Positions 1 to 7,482 of a stretch of DNA of 29,177 nucleotides are shown here, piece after piece. The stretch spans positions 1 through 29,177 of the forward strand of contig CAZIHO010000033.1 in the NCBI GenBank assembly GCA_964538875.1. Direction: 5' to 3'. The position numbers were made by a program, and so were the translations under genes. Position 1 is the first letter of the stretch. Every line of letters begins with the position of its first letter. The DNA comes from CAZIHO01 sp964538875. GTDB lineage: Bacteria; Pseudomonadota; Gammaproteobacteria; Chromatiales; Chromatiaceae. The notes beneath the pieces are model-generated. The model did no database searches and was not told the origin of the DNA. It saw only the letters and a program-made list of their open reading frames with translations.

Positions 1-1
1 C

Positions 2-2518
2 TTCATCGTTCAAAGCATTGACCATTCCCAAGCGGCAGTGCGAGGCAGTTTCATCTTTCTGGATTCTGCACTGGCAACATTGCGCAACGATGATCGCCCT
101 GACTACGCGAGCAGCTACGATCCCCGTACCCGCGACTGGTACACAGCCGCCATGGCCAGCAGCGGCCAGATAAAGATACCGCCCTACCTTTTCTTCACCA
201 CGAAGCAAGTCGGGACAACCATAGCCAACCGAGCCCATAAGGCCGACGCCGTGGTTGGCGCCGACATTCGTCTGGAGACACTTGACCAGTCGCTGGCGCA
301 GCAGAAAGTAACGCCCGGAACCCAGGTGCTGGTGGTTAACCGCGAAGGCAGAATCCTCGCCCACGAGGATCATCAGAAAGTGATCAGCAGGTCTGGAACG
401 TCCGATGGCCAACCGGTTCTGCCCACCCTTAGCGTATTCGGCATCCCCGTTCTGGCGAAACTGGCGCCGATAGTGAAAGGCATGGACGACAAGGAAACGC
501 GCAATATGATCGTCGATGCCGCCGGGAACGTTTGGCACGTATCGATCAGCCCAATAAGATTCGAAGGTGCCAATCCCTTGTTCCTCATTTCGGCCATTCC
601 GGACGACGAACTGATGGCCGCCGCTCATGGATTGATGCGTCACTCATTCATCGCCATGGTTGTCATCATGTTGCTGGCGATTCCAATCACGTGGCTCCTG
701 TCGCGAGCCGTTTCGGAGCCCTTGCGCAAACTGGCCGGTGAAGCGGAGGCAATCCGGCACTTTGAATTCTCGAACCCAATTACGGTTGGATACCACGTTC
801 TCGAAGTCAGCGAGTTGGCACTGACCATGGACAGCATGAAGAGCACGATTCGCCGCTTTCTCGACATCAGCATGGCGGTTGCCGCAGAGAACAATTTTGA
901 CCGCTTACTGCCGCAGCTGCTGACCGAAACCCTGTCAGCGGCTGACGCGAACGCTGGTGTGCTGTACCTGACTGACGACGAAAGACTGTTACCCGCAACC
1001 GGACTTAAATCCGACGGCGGTAGCCTACCGTCAAGCACTCCGACCGCCGATCCGGCGGCAACCAGCCCCCTGCTGAAGGCCGCCATGCAGGCCCGAACGG
1101 CCTACGCGGCGCAATTGACTGAAGCCGACATCAACGCCTTGGGTCTGGCCGATGCGGTGACGTTGATGGGTGCCACCCATGCGATTGTCGTTCCGCTGAT
1201 CAATCGCCAACAGATTCTTGTAGGTGCGATGGTCCTCCTGCGCAATGGCGACACGGACAAGGCACGCCTGAGCTTTGTCGGCGCCCTCTCCGGATCGGCT
1301 GCTGTCTCGCTGGAAGCTAGGGAATTGATCCACGCCCAGAAACTGCTATTCGAGGCCATGATCCGATTGATTGCAGGCGCCATCGATGCCAAGAGCCCCT
1401 ACACCGGCGGCCACTGCGCCCGGGTTCCGGAACTCACAAAAATGCTGGCGCGCGCTGCCTGCAACCAGACCAGCGGGCCGTACAAGGATTTCGGCTTAAG
1501 TGAAGAAGAATGGGAAGCCGTGCACGTCGCGGCCTGGTTGCACGATTGTGGCAAGGTCACGACACCGGAATACGTTGTCGACAAGGCGACCAAACTCGAA
1601 ACGGTCTACGACCGCATCCACGAGATCCGCATGCGCTTTGAAGTGCTCAAGCGGGACGCCGAGATTGCGTGCCTCAAGGCGGTTGCGGCAGGTGAATCAG
1701 AAGTAGTTGCCCGCAAGAGACAGACAGACACGCTGGCGCAACTTGACGAAGATTTTGCTTTCGTGGCCACGTGCAACGAAGGCGGCGAGTACCTGGCGCC
1801 GGAAAGATTGGAGCGTCTCAAGTCGATCGCCGCCCGAAGCTGGCTGCGCACGCTAGATGATCGTATCGGTATTTCACGCGAAGAAAAAGAACGCAAGTCG
1901 CGTTCTCCCGTGCCAGCGTTGCCGGCTCTCGAACCCCTGCTCGCCGACAAGCCCGAACATCTGCTGGAACGACTTGCACAGGATAGGATACCGGAAGACA
2001 ACCAGTGGGGCGTCAAGATGCCGGTGCCTGAACTGCTCTACAACCGCGGCGAACTCTATAACCTGAGCGTCGCCCGCGGAACGCTTTCTGAGGAGGAGCG
2101 ATACAAGATTAACGAGCACGTCGTGCAGACCTTGATCATGCTCTCCCAGCTTCCCTTTCCCAAGCACCTGCGCCGGGTTCCGGAGATTGCCTCCGGTCAT
2201 CACGAAAAAATGGATGGCACCGGGTACCCGAAGCGTCTGCATCGAGACGAGATGAGCCCGCTGGCGCGCATGATGGCCGTAGCCGACATCTTCGAAGCGC
2301 TGACCGCCGTTGACCGCCCTTACAAGAAGGGTAAGACCCTTTCAGAAGCCATCAAGATCATGTCGTTCATGAAGAAGGATCAGCATATCGACCCCGATCT
2401 GTTCGACCTGTTCCTGCACTCCGGAGTCTATCGCGACTACGCCCAGCGCTTCATGCGTCCTGAACAGATTGACGAGGTAGACATTTTCGCCTTTCTGGAT
2501 CCGTCAGCAGTCAGCTAA
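2..2518 (+). CDS. HD-GYP c-di-GMP phosphodiesterase with dCache, HAMP and GAF regions (5' end outside the window)
   Basis: The reading frame is already open at base 2, so the N-terminus is missing. A GTG at 38 could be taken as a start but lies inside the sensor domain. Counting from that GTG, residues 1-195 read as the distal part of a periplasmic dCache sensor (DPRTRDWY near 28-35). A membrane helix lies at about 203-222, a HAMP-like linker at 223-275 and a GAF-like domain at about 280-430. The output domain has the HD metal motif HDCGK at 502-506 and the GYP signature HHEKMDGTGYP at 721-731. HD-GYP enzymes hydrolyse cyclic di-GMP to pGpG or GMP, and both key motifs are intact, so activity is likely. 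About 150-170 charged residues lie between the HD and GYP halves, longer than in a minimal HD-GYP domain. The likely role is membrane-bound conversion of an extracellular signal into lower c-di-GMP. The ligand cannot be inferred. Confidence 0.9.
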   Translation, partial: FIVQSIDHSQAAVRGSFIFLDSALATLRNDDRPDYASSYDPRTRDWYTAAMASSGQIKIPPYLFFTTKQVGTTIANRAHKADAVVGADIRLETLDQSLAQQKVTPGTQVLVVNREGRILAHEDHQKVISRSGTSDGQPVLPTLSVFGIPVLAKLAPIVKGMDDKETRNMIVDAAGNVWHVSISPIRFEGANPLFLISAIPDDELMAAAHGLMRHSFIAMVVIMLLAIPITWLLSRAVSEPLRKLAGEAEAIRHFEFSNPITVGYHVLEVSELALTMDSMKSTIRRFLDISMAVAAENNFDRLLPQLLTETLSAADANAGVLYLTDDERLLPATGLKSDGGSLPSSTPTADPAATSPLLKAAMQARTAYAAQLTEADINALGLADAVTLMGATHAIVVPLINRQQILVGAMVLLRNGDTDKARLSFVGALSGSAAVSLEARELIHAQKLLFEAMIRLIAGAIDAKSPYTGGHCARVPELTKMLARAACNQTSGPYKDFGLSEEEWEAVHVAAWLHDCGKVTTPEYVVDKATKLETVYDRIHEIRMRFEVLKRDAEIACLKAVAAGESEVVARKRQTDTLAQLDEDFAFVATCNEGGEYLAPERLERLKSIAARSWLRTLDDRIGISREEKERKSRSPVPALPALEPLLADKPEHLLERLAQDRIPEDNQWGVKMPVPELLYNRGELYNLSVARGTLSEEERYKINEHVVQTLIMLSQLPFPKHLRRVPEIASGHHEKMDGTGYPKRLHRDEMSPLARMMAVADIFEALTAVDRPYKKGKTLSEAIKIMSFMKKDQHIDPDLFDLFLHSGVYRDYAQRFMRPEQIDEVDIFAFLDPSAVS

Positions 2519-2626
2519 CTGCGTGCCTCGACCGAGTTCCGGTGCACGACGCAGGTTTGTAGCGTCGTGGCGGGGAAGACTGCGGCCAGTGTCTCGGGCA
2601 TCCCTTTCAATCTTGGGCAGGGCATG
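2519..2626 (-). pseudogene. IS256 (mutator-type) transposase scrap
   Basis: Read on the minus strand, this stretch encodes RLKGMPETLAAVFP followed by TTLQTCVVH and RNSVEAR. That pattern is the block after the second catalytic Asp of IS256-family transposases (consensus of the type GLKGFPEAI...FP...VQTCIVH..RNS). Two residues normally found between VVH and RNS are missing. Only about 35 codons remain, with no start, no upstream DDE residues and no visible terminal repeats. It begins directly after the stop of the HD-GYP gene and abuts the intron maturase scrap. The assignment rests on remembered family consensus. Confidence 0.55.
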
Positions 2627-2634
2627 GCCCATGA

Positions 2635-3041
2635 AACAGAGATCAGTACGGTCGGGTCTATGTGAATATTGCGCCGGCAGTCAGCCGCGATGCGCTCAAG
2701 GTGATGCGGCAGACGATACTCAGNNNNNNNNNNNNNNNNNNNNNNNNNNNNNNNNNNNNNNNNNNNNNNNNNNNNNNNNNNNNNNNNNNNNNNNNNNNNN
2801 NNNNNNNNNNNNNNNNNNNNNNNAAATGACAAAAGCCTAGCCGACCTGTCGGCTATGTTTAATCCGATCCTCCGGGGTTGGCATCAGTACTACGGCTGAT
2901 TCTACGCCTCGGCTTTGTCGGCAGTGTGGAAGCACTTGAATGACTACCTGACGCGCTGGCTAATGCGCAACTGGCCCGGATCAAAGCGAGAGCCCGGCAA
3001 GCCCTTGGGCGGATGGCGCAGACGCCCCCGCGTCAGGTGTC
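2635..3041 (+). pseudogene. Group II intron reverse transcriptase/maturase, C-terminal remnant
   Basis: Before the gap the frame from 2641 reads YGRVYVN, then PAVSRDALKVMRQTI. After the gap the frame from 2825 reads NDKSLADLSAMFNPILRGW, HQYYG-stop-FY and LNDYLTRWLMR. This is the maturase (GIIM) domain at the end of group II intron-encoded proteins, where YYGRFY is typical. The Arg codon CGA has become TGA (2897-2899). The reverse transcriptase domain is absent, the assembly gap interrupts the fragment, and homology fades after the basic GGWRRR stretch near 3030. No intron domain V was recognised downstream. The fragment is non-functional as it stands. Confidence 0.75.
2724..2823. other. Assembly gap of 100 N
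   Basis: Exactly 100 undetermined bases, the usual placeholder for a gap of unknown size. The maturase fragment continues on both sides of it. Confidence 0.99.
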
Positions 3042-3292
3042 TCAGGTCATCTTGGCACAGGGGGTTGGAGCATCGCCACAGGCTCCTGACGCCAGACCTT
3101 TTCCTACGGCAAACCGTCGGCGCGTACCCAGGGATCAACCAATTGCCAACCCAGAGATAGCCCTTGTTCGGTAGATAGGCCCGATCCGCCCAGGATGCGG
3201 GATTACCGCCCGGCGGTGAGCAGCGTCTTGGTCCTCGGCGTCTGGTATAGAATCCCGCCAGGTCAAAATCGCGCTACTATGGCGCAATCATC
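3042..3292. other. Non-coding stretch between the maturase scrap and the surface protein
   Basis: No gene recognised. The same frame could be read from 3195 into the surface protein, but that would place 36 residues without family character in front of a normal signal peptide. A TATAGAAT-like box lies at 3246-3253, but no -35 at proper spacing was found, so no promoter is called. Confidence 0.5.
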
Positions 3293-3297
3293 GGAGG
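3293..3297 (+). promoter_or_regulatory. Shine-Dalgarno GGAGG that fixes the start at 3303
   Basis: GGAGG lies 5 bases before the ATG at 3303, and the protein from that ATG begins with a signal peptide. The in-frame ATG at 3195 has no such site. Confidence 0.75.
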
Positions 3298-3302
3298 TCG
3301 CC

Positions 3303-5210
3303 ATGATGGGAGTTCCCGCCGCACTTCGGAAACTTGTACGCCGAAGCCTGCTGTTAATGGTCGTGCTCTGCACCCTTGTGCCGGTCACCGCCCATGCCCA
3401 AGCGCTCTACGCGGTTGGCAACCGCGTTTGGGCCGACACGGACAATAGCGGCACGATCAACGGGTCGGAGGCCGGCATCGATGGGGTGACGGTCGATCTC
3501 TACAGGGCGTCCACCCTGACCTTCGTGTCGACCCAGGTGACTCTGAACGGCGGGTACTACCTGTTCAACGAGCTTGAGGCCGGCGACTACGTCATCGCCA
3601 TCGCTGCGAGCAACTTCGCTGGTGGCGGGGTGCTGGCTGGCTACTGGTCGTCCGGCACGGCCCGCGCGGCGAATGGCACCATTGCTGAGCCGACGGCCAC
3701 GGCCGCGAACACCGACATTGACTCCGACGACAACGGCACGCTCGAATCCGCCGGTCTCCTCGCGGGAGCGGTGGTTTCGTCTACGGTCACCCTCGGGCCG
3801 GCGGGCAGCGAGCCCCGCGACGAATGGGACATGGACTCGGGGCGTCAGGGCCAGCCAGATGACTATGCGAACATGACCGTCGACTTCGGCTTCTACTCGA
3901 TCCGGCTTGGCGATCTGGTCTGGCACGACCTCGACAACGACGGGCACCTGAACTCTCCCGAGGTGGGGATCGACGGTGTGACCCTGGAGTTGTTGTCGGG
4001 GGACGGTACGGCCTCCCTCACCACGACGACGACTGCGGGCGGCGGAATCTACGAGTTCCCAGGTCTGCCCGCCGGCGACTACCGGGTGCGGCTGCCGGCC
4101 GTCAACTTCAACCCAGGGGGTACGCTCCTCAACTACCGCTCCAGCACCGGGCTGCTGCCGGCGCTGGGGTACGAGCCCGCGCCGGACCCCAACACCGACA
4201 CGACCGACTCGGATGACAATGGCTCGGAGGTGAACGGTCTCCTGGGCCTCGGCGGCTACATCGAATCCGCGCCCGTTACGCTCACGCCGGGAGACGAGCA
4301 GTCGGTCACCGCCGCCGGTGTGACGGTCGAGGACCGCGTCGACTTCGGCGTCAACAATTCGCCGCAAATCGACCTGAGGGTCACCAAGACCGACGGTGTG
4401 ACCTCCGGCGCACCCGGAGGCACGCTGCACTACGTGGTGGTCGTCACCAACAACGGGCCCGCCGACGCAAACGGCGTGACCCTCAACGACGCGAGGCCAG
4501 CCCAAATCGACTCCTGGACCTGGACCTGCCGCGCCGGTACGCCGCCCAGCTACAACTGCACGGATGATGCAACCAACCCGGCCACTTTCACGGACACGCT
4601 CGACCTGCCCCAACTCGGGAGCCTGACCTACGACGTGACGGCCCAGGTGGCACTGGACGCGGTCGGCGACATCGAGAACCGGGTTTACGTCGTGCCGCCG
4701 CCCGGGATGACGGATTTGACCAATGCCGACAACATCGCCGTCGACACCGACACCCTGGCGACGACGACGCTGACCGTGACCAAGACCGCATCACCGGACC
4801 CGGCGGTGTCGCCCCGCGCCCCTCTGACCTACAGCATCGCCGTCACCAACAGCGGCGCAGTGGCGGCCGGTACCGTCACCCTGACCGACACACTGCCCGC
4901 CGGCGTGGTGTATCGCGACGCGGCGGGAACGGGATGGAACTGCCAACAGGCTGCGGGGATCGTCACCTGCACCATGGCGCTCCTCGCTCCCGGCGCCGCA
5001 CCACCGATCACCATCAGCACCCAGGCGCCGGGCATGGCGGGCGCGGTGACCAACACTGCGACCGCTAGCGCTGTCAACGCATCCGAGGCCAGCTCCAGCG
5101 TTCGAACGGATGTCGTCATGCCCATCCCGATGCTTGATGGGCGGGCCCTGGCGGCGCTGATGCTGCTGTTTCTGGGGGCGGGAGCCTGGGCGGCGCGGCG
5201 GGTGGGGTGA
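3303..5210 (+). CDS. Secreted SdrD-B / DUF11 repeat protein with IPTL-CTERM-like tail
   Basis: The 635-residue product starts with a positively charged n-region, a hydrophobic core (LLLMVVLCTLVPV) and an AHA cleavage site near residue 32, so it is exported. Two SdrD B-like domains follow (about 36-195 and 200-350), each opening with a (V/L)xNRVW/DLVW...D.D..G block and carrying Asp-rich loops that are expected to bind calcium. Two DUF11 domains follow (about 356-480 and 490-600), with the typical VTKT opening and VTNNGP/VTNSG motifs. The end is tripartite: PIPMLDGR, a membrane helix of about 18 residues, then AARRVG. This resembles the IPTL-CTERM and PEP-CTERM-like sorting tails that anchor proteins before processing. 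The protein probably ends up at the cell surface as an adhesive or structural element. It lies between mobile-element remnants, which suggests acquisition by transfer. No partner gene is adjacent. No enzymatic domain is seen. Confidence 0.85.
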   Translation: MMGVPAALRKLVRRSLLLMVVLCTLVPVTAHAQALYAVGNRVWADTDNSGTINGSEAGIDGVTVDLYRASTLTFVSTQVTLNGGYYLFNELEAGDYVIAIAASNFAGGGVLAGYWSSGTARAANGTIAEPTATAANTDIDSDDNGTLESAGLLAGAVVSSTVTLGPAGSEPRDEWDMDSGRQGQPDDYANMTVDFGFYSIRLGDLVWHDLDNDGHLNSPEVGIDGVTLELLSGDGTASLTTTTTAGGGIYEFPGLPAGDYRVRLPAVNFNPGGTLLNYRSSTGLLPALGYEPAPDPNTDTTDSDDNGSEVNGLLGLGGYIESAPVTLTPGDEQSVTAAGVTVEDRVDFGVNNSPQIDLRVTKTDGVTSGAPGGTLHYVVVVTNNGPADANGVTLNDARPAQIDSWTWTCRAGTPPSYNCTDDATNPATFTDTLDLPQLGSLTYDVTAQVALDAVGDIENRVYVVPPPGMTDLTNADNIAVDTDTLATTTLTVTKTASPDPAVSPRAPLTYSIAVTNSGAVAAGTVTLTDTLPAGVVYRDAAGTGWNCQQAAGIVTCTMALLAPGAAPPITISTQAPGMAGAVTNTATASAVNASEASSSVRTDVVMPIPMLDGRALAALMLLFLGAGAWAARRVG

Positions 5211-5527
5211 GCAAGCCACCGGTGGCGCGGGGTGCCAGCATAAGAAGCGCGGGTTCAGGGTCTGGCAGGTCCTGATCTGTCGCATCCCTGACACGATCTA
5301 GCCGAACCCGGCGCTGCAATCCGGTCAGGGGGCGGGCACCCGGCCTAGGTACACCCGTTTCCCGGCCGGAGCCCCCTTTCTGCGGCCATCCATGTCCGGA
5401 CGCGGCGGCCGAGGCAGCGGCCTGACTTCCCGTTCCCCTTTGGTAAGCGGCGCTGGGCCAGTCATCCCGGTTTCCGGGTTGGCGGGCCCGATGAACTGGT
5501 CGTGACCGGGCCAGTGTCTGTGGGTGA
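5211..5527. other. Gene-free stretch after the surface protein
   Basis: No convincing gene on either strand. The long open frames on the minus strand are Pro/Arg-rich and look like GC artefacts. A perfect 12-base palindrome GCCACCGGTGGC lies at 5215-5226, just after the stop codon, and a short CCGG-type hairpin (CCCGG-TTT-CCGGG) at 5466-5478. Neither is followed by a T-run. The 3' part may be decayed 5' sequence of the IS66 element. Confidence 0.5.
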
Positions 5528-6524
5528 TCGACCCACCGGTGCGAAGAAGCGGCATGCCCCTGCGGGCACCGCACCCGTGCGACTGCCGGGCAGGGAGAAG
5601 TCGACCCGGGGCTGGGGGATGTGGCTTTGAGCGAATGGCGCTTGGTGGGGCCGGGATTGGCGTCTTTGATTGTGGTCCTGAATCTGCCGGTTTCGAATGT
5701 CGTGGGCGAGGATTCAGGAGTTCCTTTGGACGGCGTACGTCTGGGCATTGGTACCCTCCATCAGACGTTGCACGAGGCCGCCGCTGCGGTGGCACCGGCG
5801 GAAGCGGAACCGATCCAGGAAATTCAGGCTAGCGATCTGTTGTACGCCGAAGAGACCTCATGGCCGCAACAAGACCAAGACGGATTGCTGTGGCTGTGGA
5901 CGTTCATTACCACCCGCGTCACCTATTACACGATTGCCGGGCGGGGCAAGCCGACGGTCCTGCGCGTGCTGGCCGGCTTTACCGGTTGGCTGATGACCGA
6001 CGGCTGGGTGTCCTACCGCAGCGATCCCAAGCGCCTGCGTTGCTGAGCGCACCTGCTACGGCGCAAGGGCTGGTGGACGGTTACCACCGGGACGGGCGCC
6101 GGTTCGGGCGTTAGGTGCTTGACACCCTCGGGCGCCTGATAGAGGCGGTTTACGCCGCCCGGAACGCGCCGAGCCCGGTGACTGACCTGCTGACCGCGTA
6201 TGTCCCGCCGCTTACGGCGCTGCGCTCGGCCTGTGTGGAGCGTCTGGGACATGCCCATGCCAAGACGAAGGCCTTAGCCGTTGAGTTTTACAACGCTTGG
6301 GAAGCGATCTTTCGGGTGCTCCCCCATCCCGAACTGCCGTTGACAAACAAGGAAGCTGAGCGGACGTTGCGCTACTGGGTGATCGCCCGACAGATCAGCC
6401 ACCCACCCGCACCCCAGCCGGTTCCCGTGTCTTTGCCCTACTGGCCATACCTGCCGACAACGGGGGCACTCGCCATGGCGTTACCTCGCGGCTGTGATCG
6501 CTGACCGGCGTGCCGGCCAGCCTC
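5528..6524 (+). pseudogene. IS66-family transposase, broken by stops and frameshifts
   Basis: The stretch can be read as one IS66-type transposase only by changing frame several times. In order it shows a Cys-rich zinc-binding start (RCEE..CPCGHRT, 5537 on), ALSEWRLVGPGLASLIVVLNL, then RIQEFLWTAY in another frame (about 5695-5740), then GIGTLHQTLHEAAAAVAP back in the first frame. Next come ASDLLYAEETSWPQQ with the catalytic-region E/DETSW motif, then GFTGWLMTDGWVSY. A TGA replaces the Trp of the RCWAHLLR motif (6043-6045), a frameshift follows near 6065, and a TAG lies at 6112-6114. After these come LTNKEAERTLRYWVIARQISH, a frameshift near 6400 and finally RQRGHSPWRYLAAVIADRRAGQP. No partner IS66 orfA/orfB genes or terminal repeats were found. 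The 3' end is fused to an ISNCY-like end near 6515-6525. Confidence 0.85.
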
Positions 6525-6614
6525 CGTCTGCGTCAGCCGCTTCTCCGTGACCGCCTCGACTACCTTCAACCGGTGCAGCGCCCGCTTCGTCATCTCGATC
6601 GTCTCTCCCGGCAT
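6515..6614 (-). pseudogene. N-terminal scrap of an ISNCY-like (helix-turn-helix plus integrase core) transposase
   Basis: From an ATG at 6614 on the minus strand the frame reads MPGETIEMTKRALHRLKVVE, then AVTEKRLTQTEA. This is the start of the transposases whose N-terminal helix-turn-helix has the form MT..EL.RL.V...V.EKRLTQ.EAA..LGLS. The similarity ends around 6515-6525, exactly where the IS66 remnant ends, so the rest of the gene was lost in a junction. The repeats at 6636-6679, upstream of the start, would be the outer end of the same element. Assignment to ISNCY rests on remembered family sequences; IS21- or IS481-like elements are alternatives. Confidence 0.55.
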
Positions 6615-6635
6615 CGCGTCCCCCCCGGTTGGCCA

Positions 6636-6679
6636 AAGGGGACATTTCTACATTGCACGAAGGGGACATTACTACTTTG
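6636..6679. repeat. Two direct repeats of 20 bases at an insertion-sequence end
   Basis: AAGGGGACATTTCTACATTG (6636-6655) and AAGGGGACATTACTACTTTG (6660-6679) differ at 2 of 20 positions and are spaced with a 24-base period. Repeated GGGGACATT.CTA..TTG boxes are typical of transposase-binding ends of IS elements. They lie just outside the start of the transposase scrap on the minus strand. Confidence 0.65.
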
Positions 6680-6704
6680 GGCTAACAATTTCTGCCGGCC
6701 TCCC

Positions 6705-6734
6705 TTGCGCGAGGCCTAGGTAACTCGGTATTAT
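6705..6734 (+). promoter_or_regulatory. Probable sigma-70 promoter of rpsF
   Basis: TTGCGC (6705-6710) and TATTAT (6729-6734) are separated by 18 bases. Transcription would begin near 6741, leaving a leader of about 80 bases before the rpsF start. The -35 box lies only 25 bases beyond the last mobile-element repeat. A CATAAT at 6802-6807 was considered as an alternative -10 but has no -35 at proper spacing. Confidence 0.45.
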
Positions 6735-6751
6735 TGCCCGTTTTTTACCGG

Positions 6752-6799
6752 CCGGGGTTTCCCCGGTTCCACTCCTTGCTCCCCGATGTGACGGGGGGC
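6752..6799 (+). promoter_or_regulatory. Structured rpsF leader, candidate S6:S18 autoregulatory motif
   Basis: Two hairpins can be drawn: CCGGGG-TTT-CCCCGG (6752-6766) and GCTCCCC-GATGTGAC-GGGGGGC (6778-6799, with one G-U pair). The second contains CCGATG (6783-6788). Many bacterial rpsF leaders carry a hairpin with a CCG-containing motif that binds the S6:S18 complex for feedback control. The position, 25 bases before the start codon, fits. Whether the full consensus is met was not tested. Confidence 0.4.
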
Positions 6800-6823
6800 T
6801 GCATAATCCGTAAGGAGTTATTT

Positions 6824-7192
6824 ATGCGACACTATGAGATCGTTTTTCTGGTTCACCCGGACCAGAGCGAGCAGGTTCCGGCCATGCTGGAGCGCTATCG
6901 CGCCCTCATCGAGGGTCAGCAGGGCACCATCCATCGTCTGGAGGATTGGGGCCGCCGCCAGTTGGCGTACCCGATCAACAAAATCCACAAGGCCCATTAC
7001 GTGCTCATGAATATCGAGTGCGAGAGCAAGACCCTGGTGGAACTGGAGAGCGCGTTCCGTTTCAATGACGCAGTGCTGCGCAACATGATCCTGACCCAGA
7101 AGAAGGCCATCACCGAGCCTTCGCCCCTGGCCAAGTCCGACGACAAGGAAGACGCCCGGCCGGTGCGTCCCTTCGACGCTGACAACGACTAA
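6824..7192 (+). CDS. rpsF: 30S ribosomal protein S6
   Basis: The 122-residue product is S6 of the small ribosomal subunit, which pairs with S18 on the central domain of 16S rRNA. It begins MRHYEIVFLVHPDQSEQVP and contains LEDWGRRQLAYPI and AHYVLMN, all hallmark S6 blocks very close to E. coli S6. The start at 6824 is set by AAGGAG (6812-6817) 6 bases upstream; the frame is open farther upstream but without ribosomal character. The C-terminal tail (KSDDKEDARPVRPFDADND) is shorter than in E. coli and ends in Asp, not in the Glu-Glu that RimK extends in E. coli. rpsR follows after 22 bases. A structured leader suggests feedback control. Confidence 0.97.
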   Translation: MRHYEIVFLVHPDQSEQVPAMLERYRALIEGQQGTIHRLEDWGRRQLAYPINKIHKAHYVLMNIECESKTLVELESAFRFNDAVLRNMILTQKKAITEPSPLAKSDDKEDARPVRPFDADND

Positions 7193-7214
7193 TTCTGGGT
7201 AGGAGAAACACATC

Positions 7215-7439
7215 ATGTCCCGTTATTTTCGCCGCAAGAAATATTGCCGTTTCACCGCCGAAGGCATTACCGAGATCGACTACAAGGATCTCAATTTGCT
7301 GAAGGCCTATATCAGCGAGTCTGGCAAGATCGTTCCCAGCCGCATCACGGGGACCAAGGCCAAGTACCAGCGCCAATTGGCGCGCGCCATCAAGAGCGCC
7401 CGCTACCTGGCGCTACTGCCCTTCACCGACCGCCACTGA
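7215..7439 (+). CDS. rpsR: 30S ribosomal protein S18
   Basis: The 74-residue basic protein reads MSRYFRRKKYCRFTAEG and ends KSARYLALLPFTDRH, the classical S18 pattern. S18 binds 16S rRNA as a heterodimer with S6, whose gene is just upstream. AGGAG at 7201-7205 precedes the ATG by 9 bases. The length matches the usual 74-75 residues. It is part of the rpsF-rpsR-rplI operon; the next gene starts 43 bases later. Confidence 0.97.
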   Translation: MSRYFRRKKYCRFTAEGITEIDYKDLNLLKAYISESGKIVPSRITGTKAKYQRQLARAIKSARYLALLPFTDRH

Positions 7440-7482
7440 CAGGAGCCCCGGGCGGGGCTGGCGCGGCCATCGGGAGGCGAGC

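Noticed and set aside
3354..4613. 419-codon open frame antisense to the surface protein.
   Set aside because: A high-GC shadow frame with Gly/Arg/Val-rich composition and no domain pattern; the opposite strand encodes clear domains.
5325..5795. Long minus-strand open frames before the IS66 remnant.
   Set aside because: Pro/Arg-rich, no motif, no ribosome-binding site, and overlapping the opposite-strand IS66 sequence.
6776..6807. TTGCTC and CATAAT as an rpsF promoter.
   Set aside because: Spacing of 20 bases is too long and the boxes lie within the proposed leader hairpin; TTGCGC-18-TATTAT upstream fits better.
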